This document shows positions 8,230 through 17,412 of a stretch of DNA of 64,000 bases, in pieces. This stretch comes from Hyphomicrobiales bacterium (GTDB taxonomy: Bacteria; Pseudomonadota; Alphaproteobacteria; Rhizobiales; RI-29): the NCBI GenBank assembly GCA_016125495.1, contig WGLQ01000004.1, positions 124,001 to 188,000 on the forward strand, given 5' to 3'. Numbering within the stretch: the stretch's first letter is position 1; the number at the start of each line of letters is the position of its first letter. Under the pieces are notes generated by a model that was not told the origin of the DNA, searched no databases, and saw only the letters and a list, made by a program, of their open reading frames with translations. Position numbers and translations under genes: made by a program.

Positions 8230-9149
8230 CGGATGCGCCCCCCGATCGAGCGCGCGATGAACGCGAAGGTGAGCGCCACGGCGGTCACGATCAGCATCGC
8301 GGAGATGGCGAGCGCGGCCCCGAGCGGGGCGTTGTTGGCGGCCGCGAACTGGAGCTGGATCATGTTGGAGATCATCAGCCCCTTGGTGCCGCCGACGAGA
8401 GCGGGCGTCACGTAGTCGCCGACAGTCGGGATGAAAACGATGAGCCCCGCCCCGATCACCCCCGGCAGCGAGAGCGGCAGCGTCACCCGAAGGAAGCTGC
8501 GCACCGGCCCGTCGCCGAGGTCGCGCGCCGCCTCGAGAAGGCTGCGGTCGATCTTCTGCAGCGAAACGAAAATCGGCAGGATGGCGAACGGCGCCCAGGC
8601 GTGCGCCAGGGTGATGACGACGGCGGACGTATTGTAGAGCAGGAACTCGAGCGGCTTGTCGATGAGGCCGACGCTCATGAGGCCGGAATTGATGACGCCG
8701 TTGAAGCCGAGAATGAGCTTCCAGGCGAAGATGCGCAGGAGGTAGCTGGTCCAGAACGGAATGGTGATGAGGAACAGCCAGAGGCCCTTGTGCCGTCCCC
8801 CGTGGAAGGCGACGAAATAGGCCATCGGATAGGCGAGAACGAGCGTGATGAGCGTTACGAGCCCCGAAATCCAGAGCGAGCGCAGCATCAGCACCCGGTA
8901 GATTTCCTCCGTCCAAGCTTGCTGGTAGTTCTTCAGGGTGAAAGTGGTGTCGAGCGTCAGATAGTTCTGTGTCCAGAAGCTGAAGGCGACGGTCAGCAGC
9001 AGCGGCACGACGAGAAAGAGCGCCACGTAGACCAGCGTCGGACTGATCATCAGGAGGCCGCGCCGGCCTTCGGCATCGAGCCACGGGCGGCTCGCGGGTG
9101 CCGGCGCGCCGACCGCCAGCCCGTCGGCTCGCTCCTCTACCGCCGTCAT
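8226..9149 (-). CDS. ABC transporter permease, PotB-like
   Basis: A 307-residue permease, first gene of the operon. It has a ~35-residue cytoplasmic N-terminus, then a segment beginning LLMISPTLVYVALFLVVPL and five further membrane helices. The EAA loop reads EAARDLGDGPVRSFLRVTLP. The start at MTAVEERAD is supported by a GGTGG just upstream and by the usual length of the family; the frame is open much further up but is not membrane-like. No periplasmic binding protein gene adjoins the operon, so the substrate, probably a polyamine or similar cation, cannot be read from context. Confidence 0.88.
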   Translation of the reverse strand: MTAVEERADGLAVGAPAPASRPWLDAEGRRGLLMISPTLVYVALFLVVPLLLTVAFSFWTQNYLTLDTTFTLKNYQQAWTEEIYRVLMLRSLWISGLVTLITLVLAYPMAYFVAFHGGRHKGLWLFLITIPFWTSYLLRIFAWKLILGFNGVINSGLMSVGLIDKPLEFLLYNTSAVVITLAHAWAPFAILPIFVSLQKIDRSLLEAARDLGDGPVRSFLRVTLPLSLPGVIGAGLIVFIPTVGDYVTPALVGGTKGLMISNMIQLQFAAANNAPLGAALAISAMLIVTAVALTFAFIARSIGGRIR

Positions 9150-9424
9150 GCGTCCACCATGTCCGCCTCGTTCCCCTGCAACGGTTGTCCGGCCTGTCGC
9201 CGACAATGGAGCCACGTTAGCTTGCCGCCGCGGCTTCTGCAAAGCCCGAGAAAAGAACGCCCGGCCGAATTCCGCCCGGACCGCCGGGGCGGTCGATCGA
9301 TCGCGGTTGTCGAGCGCTGGCCGTCTGGCGGCTTGCGGGGGCGGGTCGTTCACGGGCAACATGGCGGCGGCGTGCGGGTGCGCCGAAATGGCCCGCTCCG
9401 AGGCCGAGGAAGGGAGGCTGCGAC

Positions 9425-9958
9425 ATGGCCGGAACGGATGCGCCGCGTCGTCACGCTGCTGCGGGCGAGCCCGGGGCACGAGCCCCCACCATCCGCCCGC
9501 TCGCCTTGGCCGACCGGTCGGCCTGGCAGCCCCTCTGGGACGGCTACCTCACGTTCTATCGCCAGAGCCTGGCGCCCGAGGTGACGGATCACGTTTTCGC
9601 GCGTCTTTGCTCGGGCGATCCGTCATTCGTCGGATTGGTCGCCGAGAACGACGGCGGTGGCCTCACCGGCCTTGCGCACTACGTCATCCACCCGTCGACA
9701 TGGTCGATGACGAGCTACTGCTATCTCGAGGACCTCTTCGTCGACCCCGACGTGCGCGGCCGGGGCATCGCCCGCGCCCTCATCGAGGCGGTGCGCCAGC
9801 GGGCCGTTGCCGAACGCTGCGACAGGCTCTATTGGGCGACTCAGGAGTTCAACTACCGGGGCCGTACGCTTTACGACAAGGTCGCCGCGCGCACCCCGTT
9901 CATCCTCTACGAGATCGCGCCGCCCTCGGCGGCAATGCCGGGTCGCGACCAGCGATGA
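9425..9958 (+). CDS. GNAT-family N-acetyltransferase
   Basis: A 177-residue acetyltransferase. The acetyl-CoA pyrophosphate loop is seen as VRGRGIARAL (residues 110-119), preceded by the strand YLEDLFVDPD. The C-terminal YWATQEFNYRGRTLYDKV matches the part of the fold that shapes the acceptor site. A GGAGG seven bases before the ATG supports the start. The stop overlaps the start of the next gene (ATGA), so it is co-translated with a glutamine amidotransferase. The acceptor substrate is unknown; small amines or amino acids are usual for this subgroup. Confidence 0.88.
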   Translation: MAGTDAPRRHAAAGEPGARAPTIRPLALADRSAWQPLWDGYLTFYRQSLAPEVTDHVFARLCSGDPSFVGLVAENDGGGLTGLAHYVIHPSTWSMTSYCYLEDLFVDPDVRGRGIARALIEAVRQRAVAERCDRLYWATQEFNYRGRTLYDKVAARTPFILYEIAPPSAAMPGRDQR

Positions 9959-10683
9959 GCCCATCCCGCGACGGCCTCTCGATCCTCGCCATCGTCCACC
10001 ACGAGCCGGCTGATGTCGGGCGCGCCGGTGCCGCCGTGACGGCGCTCGGCCATCGTTTGGATATCGTCCAGCCGCTCGCCGGCGGCTCCTTGGCAGGGCA
10101 GGTCGGCCGCCACGATGCCGTCTTGGTGTTCGGCGGCGTTGCCAGCGCCCGCGAGGACGGTGAGCCGGGGTTGCGGTCCGAGATCGCCTTCCTCGAACGG
10201 GTCGTGGCGGCAGGCGTGCCGGTGCTCGGCATCTGTCTCGGCGCCCAACTCCTGGCGCGAGCGCTCGGCGCCGCGGTCTGGCGTCATCCCGAAGCGCTCC
10301 TCGAGGTCGGCTTCCATCCGCTCGACCTGACGCCCGCCGGCCGCGATGCTCTCGCGGGGCTGCCGCCGCTCGTCTACCAGTGGCACGAGGACGGCTTCGA
10401 CCTTCCCGATGGGGCAGAGCGCCTCGCCTCGAGTCCACTCTTTCCCAACCAGGCCTTCCGATACGGTGCGGCGACCTTCGGCCTCCAGTTCCACCCCGAG
10501 GTCGACCGCCACCAGATGGCCTCCTGGATCGAGGGCAGCGGGCATCGCCTCGTGCCGGGCGGCGCGGTCCATCATCCGGACCGCCAGTTCGAGGAGGCCG
10601 GCAGGCTTGCGCCGTTGCAGAATGCCTGGCTCGCCGACTGGATCGGCCGCTGGCTCGGCACCATCGCCTCGCGCCTGGCCTGA
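9955..10683 (+). CDS. Class I glutamine amidotransferase-like protein
   Basis: A 242-residue stand-alone GATase1 domain that should hydrolyse glutamine or a gamma-glutamyl compound. The nucleophile Cys94 lies in GICLGAQLLA and the rest of the triad is seen in FGLQFHPEVD (His180, Glu182). This form resembles GMP-synthase-like amidotransferases that act without a fused synthetase. The frame is open well upstream, but the ATG at 9955 overlapping the acetyltransferase stop is the natural start. The physiological substrate is not evident. Confidence 0.87.
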   Translation: MSPSRDGLSILAIVHHEPADVGRAGAAVTALGHRLDIVQPLAGGSLAGQVGRHDAVLVFGGVASAREDGEPGLRSEIAFLERVVAAGVPVLGICLGAQLLARALGAAVWRHPEALLEVGFHPLDLTPAGRDALAGLPPLVYQWHEDGFDLPDGAERLASSPLFPNQAFRYGAATFGLQFHPEVDRHQMASWIEGSGHRLVPGGAVHHPDRQFEEAGRLAPLQNAWLADWIGRWLGTIASRLA

Positions 10684-10850
10684 CCGCGCTCGTGCGGGCG
10701 CTGGCGCTGGCGGTTGCGGGTCCTGTCTGCCGCAGGCTTGCTCCATTGAATCTGATATCGCGCCGTGGGCGACATACCCGCGCCACCGTTCAGCCTGCAT
10801 TCAGCCCCTGGGCACTACTTCGATCGTCAGCTTCTGGTGGAGGAAAGCTT

Positions 10851-11396
10851 ATGATCCGCAAGACTCTTTTGGCGACGGCCCTGCTCGCCATGTCGGCTGT
10901 CGCACCGGCCCTCGCCGCCTCGATCTCGCCCGCCGGTCTCAGCACCGCAATCGGCAGCGACACGGCGGCCACCCCGCTCGTCCAAGTCCACGGCTCGCAC
11001 ACCCATTGCGCTTGGGGACCGGTTCGCGGCTGGTGGCACCGCCACGGCTATTCGGGCGCGCGTGCGTGCACGCCCTCGCGCCGCTTCGATGACGGTGACG
11101 GCATCCGGCGGCGCGGTCAGCAGGTGCACCGCGACGGTGGTCATTATCGCCGCCATGTGCCCCTTGGCGATCTCGTGATCCTCGACCCGCCGAAAACCTA
11201 TTACCCCGCGCGCCCGTCCCGCCCCTACATCGTCGACGACTATTACGGCTACAATCGCAACCACAACCGCCACGACCACTACGGTCGGTACGGCTACGGC
11301 ACGACGCCGCAGCGCTGCGCCAAGGACTGGCACTGCGAAAAGAGCGGTCCCTTCGGCCTCAAGAAGAATTGCTACTGGCGCATGCTCTGCAACTGA
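10851..11396 (+). CDS. Exported His/Tyr/Gly-rich protein of unknown function
   Basis: A 181-residue protein with a strong Sec signal peptide (MIRKTLLATALLAMSAVAPALA) and a mature part rich in His, Tyr, Arg and Gly (HGSHTHCAWGPVRGWWHRHGY, YYGYNRNHNRHDHYGRYGYG). Six cysteines are scattered in the mature part, four of them in the last 25 residues, suggesting disulfides or metal binding outside the cytoplasm. GGTGGAGG about eight bases before the ATG at 10851 supports the start. It stands alone, with the next gene on the opposite strand. I do not recognise a named family. Confidence 0.8.
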   Translation: MIRKTLLATALLAMSAVAPALAASISPAGLSTAIGSDTAATPLVQVHGSHTHCAWGPVRGWWHRHGYSGARACTPSRRFDDGDGIRRRGQQVHRDGGHYRRHVPLGDLVILDPPKTYYPARPSRPYIVDDYYGYNRNHNRHDHYGRYGYGTTPQRCAKDWHCEKSGPFGLKKNCYWRMLCN

Positions 11397-11475
11397 TCCG
11401 CGTCAGGGCCGAGAGCGGTCTTCGGTCCGACTGGTATCGATGAGTGTGGAGCTGCCACCTTTGGCACGACCACGC

Positions 11476-11500
11476 CGCCGCCCTCACCGAGAGGGCGGCG
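11476..11500. terminator. Hairpin between convergent genes, possible terminator
   Basis: A 10-bp perfect stem, CGCCGCCCTC/GAGGGCGGCG, with a 5-base loop lies between the ends of the exported-protein gene and the receiver gene. Neither side has a T-run, so termination would be weak or Rho-assisted. Confidence 0.4.
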
Positions 11501-11586
11501 ATCACGTCTGATGGAACGGTGGTCGAGGACCAGGCGGTTCGGCGCGCGCGTCGAACGGGGATCGGAGCATCACCGCGTGCCGCCGC

Positions 11587-12003
11587 TCAGGCGGTCTGCA
11601 CGTTCGCCCAGGGTTCCGGCTCGCTGAGATCGAGTTCGCGCAAGGCCTCGATGTTCTGAATCTTGGTCGCCAGGCTGGTCAGGTCCAAAGGCTTCAGCAG
11701 ATAATCGTCGGCACCGGCCGAGAATGCCGAGACGATCGACTTGGTGTCGTTCTCGGTGATGCAGTAGATGACGTTCATGGTGCCGTCTTCGTCCAGCGCC
11801 TTGAGCGCGCGGATGAGATCGTGGGTATCGTCGCCCGGCAGGTTCCGGTCGACCAGGACGTAGTCGGGTCGCTCGACCCGGCACTTCTCCAGTGCCTCGC
11901 CCGCATTGGCGGCATCCAGCGCGACCATCGAGAGGCGCTCGATCAGTCGCTTTCCGACCTTGCGGATCACGTCCGAGTCGTCGATCACCATGCAGAACTT
12001 CAT
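11587..12003 (-). CDS. Single-domain response regulator (CheY-like receiver)
   Basis: A 138-residue receiver domain with no output domain. The acidic pair is Asp8/Asp9 (MVIDDSDVIRKV), the phospho-acceptor is Asp52 (YVLVDRNLPG) and the conserved Lys is Lys104 (DDYLLKPLD). GGAGGGGGG stands just before the ATG. It lies directly downstream of chpT, about 120 bases away on the same strand. In alphaproteobacteria ChpT passes phosphate to CtrA and to the receiver CpdR; this protein has the right size to be such a partner, but it could be another CheY-like protein. The assignment as a ChpT target is inference from position. Confidence 0.88.
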   Translation of the reverse strand: MKFCMVIDDSDVIRKVGKRLIERLSMVALDAANAGEALEKCRVERPDYVLVDRNLPGDDTHDLIRALKALDEDGTMNVIYCITENDTKSIVSAFSAGADDYLLKPLDLTSLATKIQNIEALRELDLSEPEPWANVQTA

Positions 12004-12121
12004 CCCACCCCCCTCCTCGTCGTCCTCGTTGGCGCGCGCGAACGCGATCGGCCGGCCGATGGGGCCGTACCGTGCAAGGTTGCAGCAAACGGGTTAACGG
12101 GAGTTTGCTTCTCGCCGAGGT

Positions 12122-12760
12122 TCACGCGGGAATTGCGCGAAGGATCACTTGCTCCGGTCCGGACTCGACTTCGAGACGCATGCCCGTCGTCCTGGCGAGG
12201 CGGGTCGTGAAGTACGATTGCACGTTGAATGCGTCGATCGCCGGCAACGGCCCTCCCGCGAGGAACACGGGCAGATGCTTCGGCGGCTTGGGGTTCTTGC
12301 CGACGCAGGTCAATTCGAAACCACGCCCCCCCGCGGCCGCGGCCACGGTGATCCGGCCACCGTGGTGCAGGCAGGTTGGTGCGATCGCGACCAGATTGAG
12401 CAGCAGCTTGACCTGATCCTTCGGCATCTGCGCCGGCGGCAGGGCCCAGTCGATCTCGTGTTTGCCGTCGCTGAGGTAGCCACGGGCCGCCTCCGCCGCC
12501 TCGCGCAGATCGATCACCGAGCCCGCCGAACTCGCGGCGCCGAATGCGAAGCGGGCGAACTTGAGCCGCGCGCTCGCCTGACTCGTGAAGTTGCGGATCA
12601 CCTCGAGCGCGTAGTTCCGTGATTCCGGGTCCGGATCGTCGTCCAGCACCTCGAGGCCATTGTAGATGGCGCCGACAGGATTGATGACGTCGTGGCATAT
12701 GACGCTGGCGATGAGCGAAGTCAGCTCGAGATCGCTTGGCTCCTGGTGCGTGCTCGCCAT
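12122..12760 (-). CDS. chpT: Histidine phosphotransferase ChpT
   Basis: A 212-residue protein matching ChpT, the phosphotransferase between the hybrid kinase CckA and the cell-cycle regulators CtrA and CpdR. The phosphorylated His is His23 in ASVICHDVINPVGAIYNGLE, the hallmark of the family, followed by a degenerate kinase-like ATPase fold ending in RAIPA. The ATG at 12760 has GGAGAAGG just before it; a GTG four codons earlier overlaps that ribosome site and is rejected. It is followed on the same strand by a single-domain receiver. Confidence 0.9.
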   Translation of the reverse strand: MASTHQEPSDLELTSLIASVICHDVINPVGAIYNGLEVLDDDPDPESRNYALEVIRNFTSQASARLKFARFAFGAASSAGSVIDLREAAEAARGYLSDGKHEIDWALPPAQMPKDQVKLLLNLVAIAPTCLHHGGRITVAAAAGGRGFELTCVGKNPKPPKHLPVFLAGGPLPAIDAFNVQSYFTTRLARTTGMRLEVESGPEQVILRAIPA

Positions 12761-12951
12761 GGCCTTCTCCACAATTGCCGTGATCCTGCGGTCCAGTCAG
12801 AAGGGATCACCGTGTGCCGAACGATTCGCACGATCATACCAGTCTATTGGGACCGACGGACCTTTGGAATGCGAAGCGGGTGCGCGACGCGCCCTCGGGG
12901 TTGCGCGCCGTCCACGGTTGCCCGACACACCGGGTTGGCGGGAGGTGGAAC

Positions 12952-13770
12952 ATGGAACTGGATCTCAGCAGTGAGCGTCTCGACGACTTGGCGCGTCGCA
13001 TGTTGCCGGTGCTCGCCGATGTCGGAGCCTTGCAGCTGCGCCATCGTGCGGGTGCGCTCGAGGTCGATCGAAAGGCCGACGCCTCCCCGGTGACGCTCGC
13101 GGATAGCGAATCGGAGGAGCTGATCGAGCAGGCCCTCGCGAGGCTCTGCCCCGCCATTCCCGTCGTCGGCGAGGAGCGGGTCTCGGCCGGTGCGATGCCA
13201 CCCGCCGCCGACCGGTTTTTTCTTGTCGACCCGCTCGACGGCACCCGTGAGTTCATCGCCGGGCGAGACGAGTTCACGGTCAACATCGGCCTCGTGGAGA
13301 CCGGCCGTCCCGTGTTCGGGATGGTCTATGCCCCGGCCCGGGCCGAACTGTTCGTCGCTCCCTATCGTGGCCGGGCGATTCGTCTCGAGCTCGCCCCGGG
13401 CGACCGCTCGGCGAGCCTCGATGCCGGCATGGCGATCACCGCGCGGCGCCCCGGCGCAGCCGGTCTCGTCGCGGTGGCCAGCCGTTCGCATTCCGACGCC
13501 GCGACCGAGGAGATTCTGGCGCGCCATCCGGTGTGCGAGCGCGTCAGCGCCGGCTCGTCGCTGAAGTTCTGCCTCATTGCCCACGGCAAGGCCGATTTCT
13601 ACCCGCGCCCGGGCCGCACGATGGAATGGGACACCTGTGCCGGCCACGCCGTGCTCGAAGTCGCGGGAGGTCGCGTCACCACCCTCGACGGTCTCGCCTT
13701 CGCCTATGGCAAGCGCGAACAGGGCTTCGCCAATCCCGGATTTCTCGCCTGGGGCCGTACGGCCACCTGA
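12952..13770 (+). CDS. cysQ: 3'(2'),5'-bisphosphate nucleotidase (CysQ-like)
   Basis: A 272-residue member of the inositol-monophosphatase superfamily. The metal-binding signature is FLVDPLDGTREFIAGRDEF and the second signature is WDTCAGHAVLEVAGG. The insertion REF(I)AGRDEFTVNIGL after DPLDGT is characteristic of CysQ, which removes 3'-phosphoadenosine 5'-phosphate made during sulfate assimilation; an inositol or histidinol phosphatase role is less likely. GGAGG lies seven bases before the ATG. Single gene between chpT (divergent) and the EipA homologue. Confidence 0.87.
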   Translation: MELDLSSERLDDLARRMLPVLADVGALQLRHRAGALEVDRKADASPVTLADSESEELIEQALARLCPAIPVVGEERVSAGAMPPAADRFFLVDPLDGTREFIAGRDEFTVNIGLVETGRPVFGMVYAPARAELFVAPYRGRAIRLELAPGDRSASLDAGMAITARRPGAAGLVAVASRSHSDAATEEILARHPVCERVSAGSSLKFCLIAHGKADFYPRPGRTMEWDTCAGHAVLEVAGGRVTTLDGLAFAYGKREQGFANPGFLAWGRTAT

Positions 13771-13876
13771 GCGTTCGAGAGGGGCCATAGTTTCGTAACA
13801 GTTTTCGCCGAGCCTCATTTGGCACGTGACGAGGTTCGCGGACCTTCCGCACCCGTTCGCATGAGGGAAAGCCGCA

Positions 13877-15199
13877 ATGCCGGTGTTCACTTGGAACGTC
13901 TCGACGCGGGCGCGCCTGGCACTCGCCTCGGCCGCGCTCGTCCTCGCTCTGCCTTTTGCCGCGGCGGCCCAGACCGGTGGCTACTCGACCGGCTACGGTC
14001 AGCCGCGCGGCTACGACACCCGCGCCCCTGTCGAGCAGCCGACCTATGGCGGCACCCCGCGCTACGTGCCCGACTACGAGGTCGAGGACGAGCCGCAGGG
14101 CTATGATTCCGGCGCTTACGATCAGGATGGCGATGATCGTCGGCGTCCCGGCGCCTATTCGGATGATGTGGGCAGCGGCTCCAGGTATGGCGAGCCGCGA
14201 TATGACGGGGGCGGGCCGCGAACCGGCGAACGATTGCCCTGGGCGACCGCTCCGGGCGGCTCGACCGGCAACACCTATTCGAACGGCTATGGCGGCTACT
14301 CCAGCGCGCCGCCACCCGCTCCGCGCACCGATTATGGCTACAGCTACGGCGGTCGCGGGGGCTACGGGGCCGAGCCGGGGTTGAAGGATGAACCCGGCGC
14401 CTATCGAAGCCGCAACGAGCAGGAGCTCGGCGGCTACGCGCGACCGAGGCGCGCCAATCCCTATCGCACTGACGACACCGCCAGCGGCTATGGCACCGGC
14501 AACGATGCCTATCCTCGCCCCTATGACGATCGTGGCCGCCAGCGGGGCTATGACGGCGGCGATGCCTATGGCGCGGCGCCCGGACCGGGCGTGCCCTACT
14601 ACCCGGCTGACCAGTACCGTGATCCCCGACATGGTCGCTATGATGGCTATGGCGCGCGCGGCCACGGGCCGGTCCCGCCCGAGTCGGTGCCCGGCGGTTC
14701 CTACGGCTACGACGACGGCACATACGATTCGGACGAGATCGCCGCCGCCGGTCACCGCTTCTTCGGCAAGATCACGACTGGCCTCGCCAAGGTCATCGAA
14801 TACGCCTTCCAGCGTGCCGGCCGCCCGAACGGCTACATCCTCGGCGAGGAGGCGGGCGGCGCATTCGTTGCCGGCCTGCGCTATGGCGAGGGCACGCTCT
14901 ACACCAAGAATGCCGGCGAGCACGTTGTCTACTGGCAGGGGCCGAGCATCGGCTACGACTTCGGAGCCGAAGGTTCCAAGACCATGATATTGGTCTACAA
15001 TCTCCACCACCCGGCTGACATCTACAACATGTTCGGCGGCGTCGATGGCTCGGCGTATCTGGTCGGCGGCGTGGGCGTCACGTTCCAGAAGCATGGCCAC
15101 GTGACGCTGGCTCCGATCCGCTCGGGGGTCGGCGTGCGCTTGGGTGCGAACGTCGGCTATTTGCGCTACACACGGCGGCCGACGTGGAACCCGTTCTAG
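13877..15199 (+). CDS. DUF1134 envelope protein (EipA family) with a long Tyr/Gly-rich N-terminal region
   Basis: A 440-residue exported protein. A signal peptide (RLALASAALVLALPFAAAAQ) is followed by ~240 residues of low-complexity sequence rich in Gly, Tyr, Pro, Arg and Asp (YGGYSSAPPPAPRTDYGYSY), then a DUF1134 domain from about residue 290: RFFGKITTGLAKVIEYAFQ, NGYILGEEAGGAFVAGLRYG, GSAYLVGGVGVTFQ. The DUF1134 protein EipA of Brucella is a periplasmic beta-barrel-like protein needed for envelope integrity. Typical members are about 200 residues, so the disordered region roughly doubles the size here. It may bind the wall or form condensed layers; that is inference. Confidence 0.88.
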   Translation: MPVFTWNVSTRARLALASAALVLALPFAAAAQTGGYSTGYGQPRGYDTRAPVEQPTYGGTPRYVPDYEVEDEPQGYDSGAYDQDGDDRRRPGAYSDDVGSGSRYGEPRYDGGGPRTGERLPWATAPGGSTGNTYSNGYGGYSSAPPPAPRTDYGYSYGGRGGYGAEPGLKDEPGAYRSRNEQELGGYARPRRANPYRTDDTASGYGTGNDAYPRPYDDRGRQRGYDGGDAYGAAPGPGVPYYPADQYRDPRHGRYDGYGARGHGPVPPESVPGGSYGYDDGTYDSDEIAAAGHRFFGKITTGLAKVIEYAFQRAGRPNGYILGEEAGGAFVAGLRYGEGTLYTKNAGEHVVYWQGPSIGYDFGAEGSKTMILVYNLHHPADIYNMFGGVDGSAYLVGGVGVTFQKHGHVTLAPIRSGVGVRLGANVGYLRYTRRPTWNPF

Positions 15200-15337
15200 G
15201 TTGTTCGGCCGGGCGATCCGGTGCGTTGCGTCCGCCACCGAGTTCGTGGGATGTATTGATCGCCGTTGTTCCTGGCGGCGATCGGGCCTAAGGCGTGCTC
15301 GGGGGGCGGGCGACCTGATGGCCGAGGGACCTGACGC

Positions 15338-17338
15338 ATGATCGAGACCGTGCTTCTGGTAGCGCTCGGCTTTCTGACGGCTACGCTCATCGCCGCTCTG
15401 ATCGCCCCTGCCTTCCACGCGCGGGTCGTTCGCCTCACCACGAGGCGGATCAAGCAGTCGCTGCCGGTCAGCGAACTCGAGATTCGCGCTGACAAGGATC
15501 GGCTGCGTGCCAGGTATGCCCTTCAGGTCCACCAGCTCGAGCGCGAGATCGACACGGCCAAGCTCGCCGCCGCCCGCCAGCTCATCGAGCTCAACCGTCG
15601 TGATGCCGCCAACGCTGATTTGCGCGCCCGAACGGCGGAGCTCGAGGCCGAACTCGAGGAGCACCAGAATGCCCGGCGCGTGCTCGAACAGACGATCGGC
15701 GAGCGCCTGCCCCGCCTCGAGGGGCGCCTCGATGAAGCCCGGCGCCTGATCCAGGCCCGTGACCGCACCATCGGCGAGCTGACCAACGAGCTGCGTGACC
15801 TCGAGAACGCACTCGACGAGGCGCGCACGATCAATGCCCCGGCACAATTGCCACGCGCCGCCCGGGTCGGCCCCCGTCGCCAGCGCCGCGCCATGACCGA
15901 GAGCGAGGCCGAGGTTCGCGCCGATACAGACCAGATGCGCGCCCAATACGCTCTTCAGGTCCACCAACTCGAGCGCGAGATCGAGGCGGCACGTCTCTCG
16001 ACCACGACCCAGCTCATCGAGCTGAACCGCCGTGAGGCGCGGATCGCCGAGTACGAGCGGCGCACCGAGGCGCTACAGGCCGAGCACCACGAGAGCGAGG
16101 GCGCCCGCCTGCTCCTCGAGCAGACGATCAACGAGCGCATCCCGCAACTCGAGTCGCGGCTCGAAGAAGCGCGGTCCCTGCTCAAGGCCCGTGACGAGGC
16201 GATGGACGAGCTGACCGAAAAGGCGCTCAACCTCGAGGCCACGCTCGACCAGATCCGCAGCCTCAACATCCAGCTCGAGGACGAGAACCAGCGCATGCGC
16301 GCGGCCCTCTCGAACCGCCAGGATCGCGACCGCCGCCATCTCGTCACCTCCACCCCCGACCAGGATGGTGGGTTGCGCAACGAGGTCATCACCCTTCGTG
16401 CCCAGGCGCGCGAGAACGCCAGCCTGATCGATCGGCTGCGTCGTGAACTCACCGGATCGCGGGGCGCGGCGACGGCTGCGAGCGAGGTGGTCGCCAAGGC
16501 GGCGGTGGCACCGCCGGCCGACCGTGCGGGCGGCCTGGAGGCCGAGGTGACCCCCGACAGCGTCGATGCCCTGCGCGAGCGGATCGAGACATTGAGCGCG
16601 GCCCTCACCACCGCCGAGAGCGAGCTTGCCCGTCAGGCGGCGGTGGCGGCCGGCGGCAGTGATGCGGCCGCCCGGCGCGTACGCGAGCAGGAGGAGCGCC
16701 TGCGGGCCAACGACGAAACCATTGCCCGCCTGCGGGCGGAGGTGGCCGCGTTCGAGGCCGAGCGATCGGCCGCCGAAGGCGCCGAAGGACGTGAGAGCAA
16801 GGGGGCGCTGCGCGGCAAGCTCGGTGCCCTCCAGAAACGCTTCGAGTTCGAGCAGGCGCGTGCCGCGCGTCTCGAGAACGAGCTCGCCGCTGCCAATGAT
16901 CGCGCGGCCCGACTCACCGCCCACTTCATGAACGAGATGCGCCATCTGGGGGGCCGGAGCACGCGGAGCGAGCCGGGCGCGCCCTCCGACGATCGTCGCA
17001 TCGTCACGCCCGATCGTTTGGTGCGGCGCGTGCGGGTCGCCGCCGGCAGCGGTCGCTCCGTTCAATCGACCACGCTTCGCGAGGCCATGGCCGGAGAGCC
17101 CGCTGGCGAGCCGACCATCACAGCGGCTGGCGAACCCGCCGGCGCACCGAGGCTTGCGGAACGGGCCGAGGAGTCCGCGGGCGTTCGCCGCCGCCCCGCG
17201 CCCGCCGCCGAGCCCCAGGCGACCGTCGCGCCGGGCGAGGCCGCGCCGACCGAGGCGGTCGCCCAGGGAACCGAACCGCGCCCGGAGCGCAGCCGGTTCC
17301 GCGCCAAGCTTCTCGAGCGTCTGCGCTCCTACGATTGA
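15338..17338 (+). CDS. Membrane-anchored long coiled-coil protein with an internal duplication
   Basis: A 666-residue protein. Residues 4-25 (TVLLVALGFLTATLIAALIAP) form one membrane helix, and nearly all of residues 45-530 are heptad-rich coiled coil. Residues 46-165 and 190-309 are two copies of the same ~120-residue unit: YALQVHQLERE occurs at 60 and 204, and QLIELNRR at 81 and 225. The last ~110 residues are Pro/Ala/Glu-rich and probably disordered. The topology suggests a rod projecting from the inner membrane into the cytoplasm. I do not recognise a family. It follows the EipA homologue on the same strand after ~140 bases and could share its transcript. Confidence 0.85.
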   Translation: MIETVLLVALGFLTATLIAALIAPAFHARVVRLTTRRIKQSLPVSELEIRADKDRLRARYALQVHQLEREIDTAKLAAARQLIELNRRDAANADLRARTAELEAELEEHQNARRVLEQTIGERLPRLEGRLDEARRLIQARDRTIGELTNELRDLENALDEARTINAPAQLPRAARVGPRRQRRAMTESEAEVRADTDQMRAQYALQVHQLEREIEAARLSTTTQLIELNRREARIAEYERRTEALQAEHHESEGARLLLEQTINERIPQLESRLEEARSLLKARDEAMDELTEKALNLEATLDQIRSLNIQLEDENQRMRAALSNRQDRDRRHLVTSTPDQDGGLRNEVITLRAQARENASLIDRLRRELTGSRGAATAASEVVAKAAVAPPADRAGGLEAEVTPDSVDALRERIETLSAALTTAESELARQAAVAAGGSDAAARRVREQEERLRANDETIARLRAEVAAFEAERSAAEGAEGRESKGALRGKLGALQKRFEFEQARAARLENELAAANDRAARLTAHFMNEMRHLGGRSTRSEPGAPSDDRRIVTPDRLVRRVRVAAGSGRSVQSTTLREAMAGEPAGEPTITAAGEPAGAPRLAERAEESAGVRRRPAPAAEPQATVAPGEAAPTEAVAQGTEPRPERSRFRAKLLERLRSYD

Positions 17339-17412
17339 TGGTGATATGAGATGGGATGCCCAAGGGCATCCGCGTCGTTGTCCAAGGCTGTCCGGCTGCT
17401 ATCCCCGAGGTT

